In this document: piece by piece, positions 26,181 to 39,000 of the stretch
Numbering within the stretch: position 1 is the stretch's first letter
Layout: each line of letters opens with the position of its first letter
Origin: Pteria penguin
Lineage: Eukaryota > Mollusca > Bivalvia > Pterioida > Pteriidae
Reading direction: 5' to 3'
NCBI GenBank assembly: GCA_035048485.1
Contig: CM068583.1
Coordinates: 30,311,841 to 30,375,840, forward strand
Length of the DNA stretch: 64,000 nt
The notes under the pieces: model-generated
Told to the model about the DNA's origin: nothing
The model's input: the letters and a program-made list of their open reading frames with translations, nothing else
The model's database searches: none
Translations under genes and position numbers: made by a program

Positions 26181-26432
26181 TAATCCCGTTGCTCCGACAC
26201 TTTTTACTTCGACATAGAATAACTCCGACGCTTTTTACTCCGACAGTTTTAATTCCGACACTTTTAATTCCACGCTTTTTACTCAGACACTTTTAACTCC
26301 GACGCTTTTTACTACGACAAATTTTAAATGTTTATTTATATGGCGATTTTGATGAAATGATACCATAATATGATACTACCATAAAGGTTATAATAGGTTA
26401 AGGTAAATGTACTAATATTTTGTAACATTACA

Positions 26433-26556
26433 GGAAAATGCGCCGTTGGAGCCAGCGCCCCTTTTTCCGAGAGGAGGGGGTTATAGGGTGCATTCTGTCG
26501 ATTGCCCCCCCCCCCCAAAAAAACAAAAAAAAACCCCAAAAAACCGCGGCATTTTC
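26433..26556. mobile_element. G/C-tract foldback MITE
   Basis: The ends GGAAAATGCGCCG and, inverted, AGAAAATGCCGCGG enclose GGAGGGGG and C12 runs and an A-rich middle. No target duplication was identified. Confidence 0.45.
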
Positions 26557-27387
26557 TTTGAAAGGAGGAGGATATATTTACACGAAACCATATATCACTT
26601 CAGAAATTCTGTTTTGAATAAAAAATCACATAAATATAAAAACATATTTACGTCACTTCTATGATGATGTTTTTTTCCAAATACAATCTCTTTATTTAAT
26701 GTTATTATGAAATTCGTTAAGCATATATCACCCAGTATCTGAAATAATTGTGTATTAATCTATAGAATGATTATAATTTCACTATTTACCCTCCTTTTTC
26801 GCAATGATGCATTTTATCAAACAAAAGATTCAAGTTTTTTTCCCAAATTCATACTACATATGTCAGTCCATTTCGATCAAGTAACATGAAAGGAATTAAT
26901 TGCATTGATTTGTTGATCTAGATATTTGTATCTGTTTGTAAATCATAAAACAACATGAAATTGACAAAAACAACAACAAAGCACTCTTACGCATTTAGTT
27001 GCAAGAACCTCCCATTTTTTCTGTTTCGACTAGTCTAAACGTTCTATCATCCTATTGCGCTTTTATACAATGTTACAGCATTCAAGCATCGAGACAGACT
27101 TTTTTCGGACACTATATGTGATAGGACCTATCGCGCTGCTTTGCTATTGTTATGTGATAGCGCAATTGTGCAATAGCGCATATTCGTGATAACGCGTTTG
27201 AAAGAATACATGTTAGATCAATTTTATTCCAATAGCATCTCCACGGACGTTGATGAAATATTCTTAATTGGGCAACTTGTGTCAGGCACATAAAAAAAAC
27301 CCCGCACGTTTATTGTGTGGTCATGGAACACATGTTTAATACAATATTACAATATTTTGAAGCTAGGCATTGTAATGTACGGTCTTA

Positions 27388-28486
27388 AGGCCCTGTCACA
27401 CGGGGATCTTGGGCCAACGTATGATGAACGACCAGCTAATTTTCCAACACGTCGACGAACGTTGATGGACGTCGAGTAAGTTTTGTGATCACTGTGTGGT
27501 CGCTTTCTTGTCGTTTCTTGAACGTCGGAGGACGTTGGCATGCGTTGTGATCGCTGTCCAGCGTCTAAATGTAAGTTATGTGGTCGTTATGAGGTTGCCC
27601 AGCACACGCTAGACACGCGTTACTGTGCGCTGTGCAGTCGTTCTTCGTAACTTTATAAACACGTTGCGAGGTCGCCGATAATTCCAACGAGTGTGTAACG
27701 ATAAGGGAGCGCATGCCTAACGCTTACACAAAGACCGCGTAGAGATAGTCTGGTGTCCTGAAACGTCATCAACGTGTGCCAAACGACAGCGTAACGACTT
27801 TGACGTGTACCTAACGTTCTGAGAACGACCTTAACGTATTGTTGATATTGAATGACTTTTTACTATTAGGTGAATAAAATGAAGGTTTGCTGTAGTACTG
27901 CATGTTTCTAAAATCGTGGAACCAAATTTTTCTCTAAGGTACTTAAAACTAGCTATTTTATATCATCAAAACAATATCAGGGATTTACCTTTGTATATTA
28001 TGAGAAAACAAGAATGAAGTGTCGGATACACTGGGTGAGAATATGGATTGCCAGGAGAGAAGAGTTTGGAATCTACGATCAACTCATGGTCGAACTTAGA
28101 GCAGCGGATCCCGCCTCATTTATTAACTTTCTTTGCATGCCTCCGTCAATGTTTGATGAACTTCAATATCGATAAGTTGTTCGAACGTTGTAGGTCGTTG
28201 TCAAGTCGTTAGACAAATGTTGCGAGGTCGCTGGTTACGCATTATGTCTTATGAGAACGTTAACAGGTAAATTGAAAAATAGTTTGAACAATATCTATGT
28301 GTTGGGCATACGCTGTCATCGTCGGGCGAACGTTGTTTATGCGTTACACAGACGTTCTCTGTGTGCGTTGAAAACGTTACTGCATATTGAGTTTTCGGGC
28401 CACATCCCAACGTTTGCCAGTGTGTTGCATTAAAATGAAGTCGTTTCTCATGCATTGGCTTAAAAAATCCCAATGAGACAGGGCCT
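27388..28486 (+). mobile_element. PIF/Harbinger DNA transposon, internally deleted
   Basis: The ends are AGGCCCTGTCACACGGGGAT and, inverted, AGGCCCTGTCTCATTGGGAT. TTA flanks both sides (27385-27387 and 28487-28489). Both features fit PIF/Harbinger. The inside holds subterminal words such as GTTGCGAGGTCG repeated at 27663 and 28218, and a transposase fragment. At 1.1 kb it cannot be autonomous. Confidence 0.85.
27979..28175 (+). pseudogene. Harbinger transposase N-terminal fragment
   Basis: The plus-strand frame reads IHWVRIWIARREEFGIYDQL, then LRAADPASFINFLCMPPSMF and DELQ, and stops at 28175. This matches the conserved N-terminal stretch of Harbinger/HARBI1-type transposases (typically W-V-R-PW, RR-EFG-Y, L-M-EL, DP-SF-NFLRM-P--FDEL). 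The catalytic DDE part is missing. An acceptor-like ATATCAG lies immediately before the fragment. A broken remnant. Confidence 0.85.
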
Positions 28487-28699
28487 TTATAGTTATGGTA
28501 AAAATACATAAAAATACTAACGTGTTATTGGTTTCATGATTGATACACGTATCACCTGTCCTTATGTCGGAGTATAATATATAAAATTGTCGGAGTAAAA
28601 AGTGTCGGAGCAAAAAGTGTCGGAGTAAAAAGCGTCGGAGTTAAAAGTGTCGGAGTAAAAAGCGTCGGAGTAAAAAGTGTCGGAGCACTTGGACGGCCC

Positions 28700-30279
28700 C
28701 GACAAAGCTTTGACATTGTCAATGAAGATGGAAAATATAAAATGTGTACACTGTATCAATTGAACCAATATGTAGTTATAAATCAGTTCATCATCGCGTC
28801 TTCTGTATTCAAGAGTATACGACATACTTGTTGATTTAATGTACAGACGTCGGGAACGACGGAACCGTATTGTCTGAAGTTCAGACTTGTTTAAAAAATA
28901 CATGAACACATTTATATTCATATTTTACTAATACAAACATTTATGGGTATGATCCAAATAAGCGGTATTTGAAGATGTTACGATTAAAAACTGTAACAAA
29001 ACACGCTGACCTGGACAATAAATGTAAAATCTTGATCTAGTATATAAAACATCATTGTCGAATTCCATAGCTCATTAAATCATTATATTTAATTATATTA
29101 TTACAAATGAAAGATGTATGTATGTGTACTTGGCTGAGGAAAGTGTAACCAATTAATGCAACATCTTTCATCGACTCTTTCACTTTTGTCCTTCACCTTG
29201 TACTACTTCCAGTTAGGGCACTTAAAAGTCACGCGATTTCTTGTTCACAATGTCAGATTTCCGATACAAGCTTCCATTTACAGTTTAGTCCTCTATATTT
29301 TTAAATTAGGAGAAAGTTTCAATGGAAATAGTGTCCCTTACATTGTAGGAATGTGCATTAATTGATGACGGTATAACAAAATGACAAAACAAAGAAAGAT
29401 TGGTGTTTTCTTTGGGGCGGGGGTGTTAAATAACTCACATTAACAAAAATATTGTATGAATTGTATGTAATATACCATTTTACATTTAAGGGAGAGAAGT
29501 GAACGACAACTCTGTAATATTCAACAATTGTTCAGTTACATTGCAACATGAAAGCAGTAGGTTAGACAGATAGATAGTTTATTACCAAAAGCACCTGCTT
29601 ATAGGTTTATGAATACAACATCTAGGTAATCAACCTTTTAAACACAGTGGCACAATCCCAGAATCTACCCAGATCCCATCAATCTACCCAGATCCCATGC
29701 ATCGTAAACTAGTTTACTTAACCATCACATCAAATATGTTCCTTAACTCTTTAAGGAGACTGTGTAAATAAATCTGTTCAAAAGAGAAGTAGACGATTCC
29801 GGACTTCTCAAACATTAAAAAAGCGTTAATAAATAGAACGAGCGAGAATATGAGTAAGGAATTAGTATCTTATGGTTACGTTTTGAAGTGCATCATTTTA
29901 TGGTCTCCTTTACCGCTCTCATAAAGTGAAACCTAAGATGACACAAACAAGCTCATATCCGCAGACCACAAAGCACAAACATGCTATCCCTTAACTGAAA
30001 GAACATTTTCAAAACATTATCGAGATCCGTACGGACACAGAATTGTTAGACTAGCTTACATTTTCGTTATTGTCATGGTTGGGAATAGCGTACTTGATCT
30101 GAGGACTGGTTCGAATCTTTCTATGAGTGACCAGTTTTTCTGATAAGGCCCAAGCCTCTGTGTCTCGATACGAGTTGAGACCCTAAAGAACTCTCCTTAT
30201 TCGGTCCATTTTCTGTACAAACTCACCGGGCATGTACCGTTCATAATCCGTACACCAGTGCCTTGTTATATTGAACAGA
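28700..30279. other. No gene seen
   Basis: AT-rich. A short duplication AATCTACCCAGATCCCATC lies at 29661-29700. At 30085-30225 there is a possible heavily diverged SINE: GGACTGGTTCGAATC (box B-like), then GGCCCAAGCC and GTTGAGACCC. Reading frames are short and featureless. Confidence 0.45.
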
Positions 30280-30745
30280 AGCCGGTGTGGACCAGTGGAT
30301 GACGTGCTTAGCTCCTGACCGAGAGGTCCCGAATTCGACTCCCACCGTTGGCAGACCGGTGTCCTGTCTCTCGGATGAGACAGTAAAAACCGAGGTCCCG
30401 TGTCACGGTAGGCATGGTACAGTAAAAACCGAGGTCCCGTGTCACGGTAGGCATGGTACAGTAAAAACCGAGGTTCCGTGTCACGGTAGGCGTGGTACAG
30501 TAAAAACCGAGGCCCAGTGTCACGGTGGGCGTGGTACAGTTAAAACCGAGGTCCCGTGTCACGGTAGGCATGGTACAGTAAAAACCGAGGTCCCGTATCA
30601 CATTAGGAGTGGCACGTAAAAATCCCTCACTGCTATGGGTGCGTCCGTTGCAAAGTATATATAAATTTCTGTGCATTGCATCACGCAGATGCCGTCACCA
30701 TATACGTGAAATAACCTTGGAGTGACGTAAAACAACATTCAGTCG
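30280..30745 (+). mobile_element. SINE, family 1, with an internal 39-bp expansion
   Basis: The head GCCGGTGTGGACCAGTGGAT..GAATTCGACTCCC and the usual body and tail are present. The segment ACAGTAAAAACCGAGGTCCC..GGTAGGCATGGT (39 bp) is repeated six times in register at 30380-30613, whereas every other copy in the window has it once. Because 39 is a multiple of three, the expansion creates repetitive open frames on both strands that are not genes. Confidence 0.9.
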
Positions 30746-30749
30746 GTCT

Positions 30750-33700
30750 ATATTGAACTTTGTATCAAAGTCTGAAAATGCACTGTTTCGGTATGCACTA
30801 TTCGCTATCTTCCTGATGTTACAAGCTTTTAATAAAATTTGTATGAATTGATAAGTTTTATGTACGTGTACGTTATTAAATCAATGTAAATATTAGGCCT
30901 ACCAAAAACTGCTGAATCATATTACTATACATGTATACATATACCTTAATAACTGAATAAGCGTGTAGGCAGTAAATATTTAAATCTAATAGCATTCATG
31001 GCAGAGTAACGTTATTTAAGTCTCTGTCCAAAAAAGAAATGCATGCACATGTATCTAATGGGAGGTTTGCGCTTCCTGGACGACAGTGTCGACATGCTTT
31101 AGCACACACGTTATCGTGTACACATGAATGCATTATGTAATATTTTATCCATTCCAATTCATACTGATGCATATACATGTACCAAGTGAATTCATGAAAA
31201 TAGCAAATAATTCATCCCCTATCAAGAAATGTAATATCAAGACAGATCTACCCCCACCTACCTTCTGATGAACTGAAAGTAGACTTAAGTCGCCTTTCCA
31301 TTGACAGCAACAAGTTGTTTTGAAAAGTGTTGCCAGTTTTAGTAACGCATCGCTGGCGATATATACACGAGTGTCTTATTACATATTAAACTGGGTAGGT
31401 GAAAGTAGATGATAAAATATCTTATGTATGTTGATCGATTTAGCTGTCACCGACGGGGAATTTATCAGCAAAAAGTAAACACGACTGCACAGTTATCAGG
31501 GATTTCATGTAGATAAAGACAAGACATCAAATTTATTACACTTATAACGAGCATAAAACGTCTAAGTGGTTACTTTGCATAAATACATGTACAACATGAT
31601 ATAAAAATTATACTGTTTGAAGAGAGGTAACCCAAACTATCAAAATAAAAAATTAATGCAACTATTTCCTTCTTAAATGTTCTAAGATATTTTTACACAA
31701 TTGAGTTGATGAATGACCGTTATTTAACTTTATATTGTCATTTTATAGATTTGTTTTTTTTTTTTTCAGTTTATCTAACACTTTGGTAATGGGGTTACAT
31801 AGTTTTCCTTATCTGATACTCTTTGTATATATTTCCTATTAGCGCCTATATCAGCTTAGTTGATTAATGCGAATCACACTTTACGTCATATTATTGGATG
31901 GTTCAGTTAATGAACAGTTGAAAATGGCTGTTATACTCAGTAAATATTTTAAACAATTAATATTATGTCCTACTTTAGCGAGAAAAGGGGGGGGGGGGGG
32001 GGCATAACCACGACATATCCACAGACTTTTGATAAATTACTTTTCTCAGTACTTTTGTCACAAAAAGGTAAACACATTTCACAAGATTACGTTTTTGGAA
32101 AATATGTCTGAGGCAAAATTTTAAATTCGTGTCTGGATAGTAAACAAATTTATTTTCATGATATGCATTCAAAAGTAGGTTACATACATACATATTCATA
32201 AACATGCAGAGGGACGGGGTTGGTGTATTGGATAGGTTCTTCGCTTGCGGTATAAGCTGAGTTCGATTCCCGTCATGAGTGAAAATTGTTGAAGCGAGGT
32301 AACAACAATTAATTTAATTTAAAATGTTACATATTTGACTGGGTGTGTCTGTCTATTCATCATGAACAGCATACTAAACGTCAATATGACTTGAGGACGA
32401 GTCACGAGATCCGTCACCTTTAAGTGCACACACGTAACGTCACGTCAATATTGGAATATGATTAACGCAACGCGTGCCTGCAGGTAAATAATATTGCTAA
32501 TGGAAATAACTTCCAAAACGTAACTGTAAAATATTTGTACTTAAACTGCGAATTAAAGAGATTAAGTATTAAAATATTCTAAAACTATACCCAGAAATGA
32601 ATGTACTCACCAAGAGAATGCCGCGACATTAGCTCACGTCTTCTGATGGGCAGATTTGATACTCGTATAATTTTATCTAATTGACCTTGAATAAGATGTA
32701 CACATAAATGATATCGTATTTAGTAGTACAGCTGTAGATAATAGCGTATTGCAATTTACATATCAAGAACATTACGGAAGTGGTCGTCAGTGGGAATGCT
32801 TTATCACTCCAATATGAAACAGCATCAAGGAAATACTCCTCCAGTCGGGAAATTACATTCATATAAACTTGAAATTCCACACTTCGTATTACTTAAGTAC
32901 ACACTTATAGTTTTCATGAACACTTTCTATTGTTTTGTCATTATAGATAAATAATAATAATATCAAACTGAAGAATTATGAAGAAATTTTTCTTGTGTGT
33001 GATGGATATTCACCAAACAAGAAGGCCAACGTGCATATAGTAAAGTCGGTGGCAAGTTCCACCGTGAATACAGTGGTCGTGAATCCGAAAACCACGAATA
33101 CATTGTCGGTTTTCTAGCATTCCGTACTTCTTAAAGAACCACACTACTTCAAATGGGTCCGATGCAGGTCTTGGTTTGAGAACATCACTGTATCAGACAA
33201 ACACAATATATCTAAAGAAATCTAAGTGAGTCAAACATTATTCAAAATACGCATTTACGAACAATCCACCAGTTTCACGTCTCCTCTCTGTGTTGCTTCC
33301 TCTGACCAAATTTCGAAAATACCCTCACTTGGTTTGTGCAACAGACGACAAATCCGCACAACAAAAAACATTGTAGGCGTTGGCTGTGGGATGATCTGAA
33401 TTTCAAGAAGGAAAGATATCTTCAAGGAGATGTCTATTTTATTCGAAGCGCATTCATGGAATAACGCTACAGACGCGGATCTCCTTTAAGGTAAAACGCG
33501 ATTTCCCCGAATTTTTAAAATTTTGACCAATCAGAGCTCATATTTTTCTAAGATCTACCCGAATCATGAGATAAGTACGTGCTGGACACTAAATCTTTAA
33601 ACCAACAATTACCGGTAGTGCCAGAGAGATATTTCCTTATCAAAAGAACACTAAACTTTAAAGACGAAATCGCCGAAATCAATTAACAGTCAGAAAATAG

Positions 33701-34284
33701 AGTACATAGATGACACCATGTCAGAGGAAAGTTTGCTAAAAATAGTCGAAAAGTGTTTTATTACGCTAACTAAGAATTAAGAAAAGACCTAAGGTGAAGA
33801 AAAAAATCTTAAAGCTTTTAAAACTGAGAAATTCCTAAGCTTAAGTTAATACAAATAGAACTCCAATAAAATACGTCAATAAGGTATTTTGAATTTTTTT
33901 TTTTTACAAATATATAATAAAATTTAGAAAAACAGAAAATTACAGTTTCAAATATATTAAAGTTTTAACTTATAATTTTAATTTATTTGAATATAAGCAT
34001 TATATATAAAAGTAAACTTTTTCTTCGTGACAATTCTATAAGGAACTATTACAAGAGTTATCGTTCTTATTTAGAGTGTTTTAAATTATCCTATTAATCA
34101 GGGACTTATATAGATATATAAGTCCCTGCATCAATATATTACTCACATAGTGTAGTGGAAACGTTTTCATAATATAGGACAGTTTATAATTTTTTTTTTA
34201 TTTTAAATTAACTTAACTGATTTTGAAGTATGTCTCTTAAAAGAATCCCGAGGTAACAACATAAAAGTAGTACATGCTTTATTA
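30750..34284. other. No firm gene; tRNA-like fragment and hairpins
   Basis: At 32214-32280 a tRNA-like head (GGGGTTGGTGTATTGGATAGG..GAGTTCGATTCCC) looks like a SINE-type pol III promoter fragment. At 34099-34128 a perfect hairpin has arms CAGGGACTTATAT and ATATAAGTCCCTG. Two minus-strand stretches ending in good donors (31263 and 32606) might be exons but could not be placed in a gene. A G16 run lies at 31987-32002. Confidence 0.4.
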
Positions 34285-34566
34285 TAGATAGATAGATTGA
34301 TTGATTACTATTTTACGTCATTCCACGATTATTCCACGTATATGGTGATGGCATCTGCCTGATGCATTGCATAGGAATTTAAACCTTTGCAACAGACCCA
34401 CCCGAAGCAGTGAGGGATCTTTTACGTGCCACGCCTACCGTGACACGGGACCTCGGTTTTTACTGTCTCATCCGAAAGACAGAACACCAGTGTGCCCAGG
34501 GCAGGAGTCGAACCCGGGACCTCTCGATCACGAGCAGAGTACTTTATCCACTAGCCCACACCGGTT
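34285..34566 (-). mobile_element. SINE, family 1, minus strand
   Basis: Read on the minus strand it starts ACCGGTGTGGGCTAGTGGAT, has GGGTTCGACTCC as box B, then GAGACAGTAAAAACCGAGG, TCACGGTAGGCGTGGCACGT, AAAAGATCCCTCACTGCTTC and GCATCAGGCAGATGCCATC. The tail is ACGTAAAATAGTAATCAATCAATC. One of the best preserved copies. Confidence 0.9.
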
Positions 34567-34799
34567 TTGCTATTTTATAGATAAACACGTCCTATGGATG
34601 TAAGGGATACGTTTAGTGGATATGTTATATGTTTTGGGATATGATGTCCACTTGGATATGATATTTATTTACACAAATGCCATGAATAAACCCGCCGCAA
34701 AGTTGGGGGGGGGGGGTTATATAGGAATCGTCTGTCTCCGTCTGTTCACTTGTCTGGGCCAAAACTTCTTAACCCCCCACCCCCCGGGTCGGATCTGGA

Positions 34800-35380
34800 T
34801 AATATTTCACATAATTGTTGTCCATGACCCAAGGGTGTGTCATAGCAAAAAATCTTTGTCCCTGCCTTAACTTTTTACTGCCCACAATTGTTGTCTATGA
34901 CCAAAGGGTGTGCTTCAAGGTCAAGGTCACAGTGCACAATAACTGGAATTACTTTTCGAGCCATAGCTTCTTCCTTATAAGTTGGAGGGAGATTATATTT
35001 CACACAATTGTTGTCCATGACCCATGGATGTGAGTAATGACCTTAAAACAAGGTCATTTCTTCAAGGTCAAGGTCACAGTGCATTAAAAACCAGAATTTC
35101 TGTTCGGGCCATAGCTTCTTCCTTATAAGTTGTAGGGGATAATATTTAACACAATTGTTGCCCATGACCCATGGGTGTGTCATGACCTTGAACCAAGGTA
35201 ATATCTTCAAGGTCATAGTGCACAAAAAACTGGAATTCCTTTTCCGGTCATACCTTCTTCCTTGTACGTTGGTAGGAGATTATATCTCACACAACTGCTC
35301 TCCATGACCCAAGGGTTTGTCATGACCTTAAAACAAGGTCATATATACAAAGTCAAGGTCAGAGTGCACACATACCAGAA
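34800..35380. repeat. Degenerate ~140-bp tandem repeat rich in AAGGTCA
   Basis: About four to five diverged units share CACAATTGTTGTCCATGACCCA(A/T)GGGTGTG, ATGACCTT, AAGGTCAAGGTCACAGTGCA, AACTGGAATT and GCCATAGCTTCTTCCTTATAAGTTG. Spacing between the CCATGACCCA words is roughly 117-147 bp. No coding potential. A (G)10 run and C-runs precede it at 34707-34786. Confidence 0.75.
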
Positions 35381-35954
35381 TTCGTACTTTCATTGATTAT
35401 GCCTAAGAATATACAAGTGGGACATCCATTACACTTATACCAGTCATGTATATTGGATCTTGAATTATTGTATGTTTCAACTATGTTGCTGCAGGAGTAT
35501 TTGTTTCGTTAGGACAGCTCTAGTTTGTATAGTATTGTTCCTATAAGTCAAACAAGGATTGACTAGAACCTTAGTGGATCAGTGGCCGTATGTTTTCTGT
35601 TATACATTTATAGCAAATAGAGAATAAAGGAAAGGAAAGGGAAGGGATGATGTAATAGAAATTTAAACCCGAAATAAGCATATGTACATTATGAGTTATT
35701 TGAAAAAATATTAATAATAATCATACTAAAGAAACTAGCCTAGTCCAGAGGAAACAAAAAGACGATGGGTTACAGGAAACCAACTCCAGGCCTCGTGTCT
35801 CTAGAGATACGCAGCTATAGTGGTGCAAGAATGCCGGGTCGTTGCCGTCTCGATGCGTACCTATTAAGGACGAAAATATTCGTAATTTATCATTGGTGTC
35901 CCATAATATCACTAAAATGACATGAAACGAAAAACTTCTTTCTGTGACAAATCG

Positions 35955-35960
35955 TTTATT
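35955..35960 (-). terminator. Poly(A) signal AATAAA of the secreted-protein gene
   Basis: AATAAA on the minus strand about 60 bases downstream of the TGA stop at 36019. It supports exon 3 being terminal. Confidence 0.5.
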
Positions 35961-36018
35961 CAGAGTATGTACATCAATTAACATGAAAAAAGTGTTACAT
36001 GTGAGTGTTTAATTATGT

Positions 36019-39000
36019 TCATTTACCAAACAAGTGATTAAATGCAGCTAATGAAAAGCATGATCTGTAACAAAAATGGGAATGACTGGCAGATACTGTG
36101 TATGACCGTGTAGTTCTCTCATCTCCCACCGCGTTATCTTGATCGGCTTCATTGTTATCTCCCTCGCTATCATCAAAGCTTGTACTGTTTTGAAGAACAA
36201 AAGGAGAATTTCGTGATAACGATTTGCTCTTCCATACAGCAAGTCGATATTTTGTTCCACCACGTGATCCATGATGTAAGCAGATGTCGAGACATTTTGA
36301 AAAGGCCGATGCCACACCGCTTGCGTCCACTGTCGTCATTTCTATGAGCAAAAATGTCATGTTTTCACTTAGCAATTATTGAATATTAAGAAAGTAATAT
36401 GTACACCTCTGTCAAATCTGAGTTCAAGTCCCAGTGAGGGGAATTTGGAATTTCGTTCATGTACATGTATCTGCAAAAGTCAATGACGTGTTTGGTTATA
36501 TTACCATTTGCTTTGACCGGAACTTCGACCCAGGTTTTACATAGGCGATTGAAATTCTAGGGCGAGTTTTAGCATGGTGCTTGTTTACCACATTCTCTAG
36601 AATGGTTGCTTACTAGACTTTATATATAAGAAACAATCCCACTCGAATCAAGTTTAAAGAGTTGTAATAAAACAGATGCTGGTTTAACTGAACAATTTGA
36701 TTTTTATTTACAACTAAAGACATGGTACGAAGTTAAAACATATATCCTTTGATAGGTGTTTGAGACTAGGAGGTTATCATTTTTTAAAATATAGTGGTGC
36801 TATCCTGGAATCGAATCCAGATCGTCTTTACTGCAAGTCAAGCGCTTAAACACTACACCAAGCCTATCCAAAATGTTAATGTACAGTACTTTAATAATTT
36901 ATTCTAAAAATCTTACACACCCTAACTATAACTGCAATCTAGCACATCATATATAATACACCCTAACTACATGTGACATCTAGCACATCATATATAATAC
37001 ACCCCAACTACATGTGCCATATAGCACATCATATAAAATACACCCTAAATACATGTGTCATCTAGCACATCATATATGATACAACCTAACTACATGTGCC
37101 ATCTAGCACATCATATATAATACACCCTAACTAAATGTGCCATCTAGCACATCGTATATAATACACCCTAACTACATCTGCCATATAGCACATGATATAT
37201 AATACTCCCTAACTACATGTGACATCTAGCACATCATATATAATACACTCTAACTACATGTGCCATCTAGCACATCATATATAATACACCCTAACTACAT
37301 GTGTCATCTAGCACATCATATATAATACACCCTAACTACATGTGACATCTAGCACATCATATATAATACATCCTAACTACATGTGTCATCTAGCACATCA
37401 TATATAATACACCCCAACTACATGTGCCATCTAGCACATCATATATAATACACCCTAATAACATCTGCCATCTAGCACATCATATATAATACACCCTAAC
37501 TACATGTGCCATCTAGCATATCATATATAATATACTTTATATACCCTAACTGCATGTGTCATCTAGCACATCATATATAATAAATCCTAACTACACGTGT
37601 CAGCTAGCACATCATATATAACACACCCTAACTACACATGTCATCTAGCACATCATATATAATACACCCTTACTACCGGTACATGTGTCATCTAGCACAT
37701 CATGTATACTACAACCTAACTACATGTGCCATCTAGCACATCATATATAATACACCCTAACTACATGTGCCATCTAGCACATCATATATGTCTTCAAGCA
37801 AGTCAAATATAATGGGCTTATAAATATAAGTCGCTTTGAGTTCATTATTTTAAGCAATCAAATTTCAGTATACTAGCTGCTGTCTTGTTTCAAAGCAAAT
37901 ATTCACCAATATTCTAAGGAAGACAGAACTAGAATTCTTACTTGAACTTGCAGGCTGCATTTCTTTTAGTGCTCGGTAATTCTGCGACCTGACATGATTT
38001 TTATTTTGCTTATTAAAGGCATTTTCTTCCAATGATTTATGATGGCGTTCGTATTCTCCTCGTCTAGATATAGGAATTCCTGAAACTTTATCAAATAAAC
38101 AACACAGAAGTTTAGGTATGCACTTACCATGACATGGTGTACATGTTTAAAACAGAAACGAATTGATGTTACTGTTCTTAAACAAATCAACTTCTTTATA
38201 TGATCTACATCGTTTTGTACAACGTACGTGAATATATCACATTCAAGAGTAGGGTCTCTCATTGATAACCTAACGGAGTCATACATATGCTATTACTTCT
38301 AAGTACTTCTTCATAATTCCAAGTTATGAAGTAAAACAAGTAAAATAATGCATCGCCTTTAGAAAATTTACATACCATATATTAGCATCTCTCTACCAAA
38401 TTTATGCTTTTAGGGGACGACCATTTGATTTGGGAAAGGGGGGGGGGGGGGGGCTGGCTGGCACTTTTTGAAAATATTCTGACCCTGAAAATGCTGGAAC
38501 TACAAAATCTGGCTTGACTGAAATGAAAATAAATATTCTGGCTACTAGCATGTACATATACTACACATACTACATATCATGCAAAAATAAACTGAATGTT
38601 CTATAGATAACATGGTTTTTTTTCGGGCTCGTTTCGCTCGCCAGATTGCTCCTTTATAATATGCAGTAATTTAACTGTAAAACTCATATTTCAGCAGTAT
38701 TTATAGCACTGGAGAAATAGTGCTATTCAATATATTCAACAAAAACTTAATAGTATTGTTGCTTTTTAGCTCACCTGAGCCGAGGGCTCAAGTGAGCTAT
38801 AGTCATAGTGTGCCATACTTCCGCCCCGTCCGTCGTAAACTTTTCACAGTTTTAACTTCTTCTCAAGAACCGCTGAACAGATTTCTATGAAACTTGATAG
38901 GAATAGAGTACTCATAGTCGTCTACAAGTGTTGCTATCTTTACCCAATCCGTCAACAGGTGGCACCTCCACAGGCAAAAGTAGATCACAGAGGGTATCAT

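Larger units (their letters stand above)
26190..28690. mobile_element. Element bounded by inverted arrays of a 15-bp repeat
   Basis: At 26190-26325 the unit CTTTTTACTCCGACG (15 bp, variants AACTCCGACAC) repeats about eight times. At 28564-28690 the same unit occurs about eight times in inverted orientation (GTCGGAGTAAAAAGC). The outer edges match as TGCTCCGACACTTTTTACT. The 2.2 kb between them includes a G-tract MITE and a Harbinger-type transposon, so the outer structure is probably an older non-autonomous transposon with tandem-repeat ends. Target duplication unclear. Confidence 0.6.

Noticed and set aside
30287..30676. Repetitive open frames on both strands
   Set aside because: Created by the 39-bp expansion inside a SINE; no start context or domain.
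31263..31360. Possible linker exon of the C1q gene (minus strand, donor at 31262)
   Set aside because: One frame ends in the right phase for the C1q exon, but the acceptor phase does not connect to any signal-peptide exon, and another frame is also open.
32606..32690. Possible minus-strand exon ending CTTG|GTGAGT
   Set aside because: No acceptor or partner exon in matching phase was found.
35721..35984. 87-codon minus-strand frame downstream of the secreted-protein gene
   Set aside because: It overlaps the putative 3' UTR and poly(A) signal and has no recognisable domain.
36795..36872. Functional tRNA gene
   Set aside because: Acceptor stem halves do not pair and the T-arm is one base irregular; better read as a SINE head relic.
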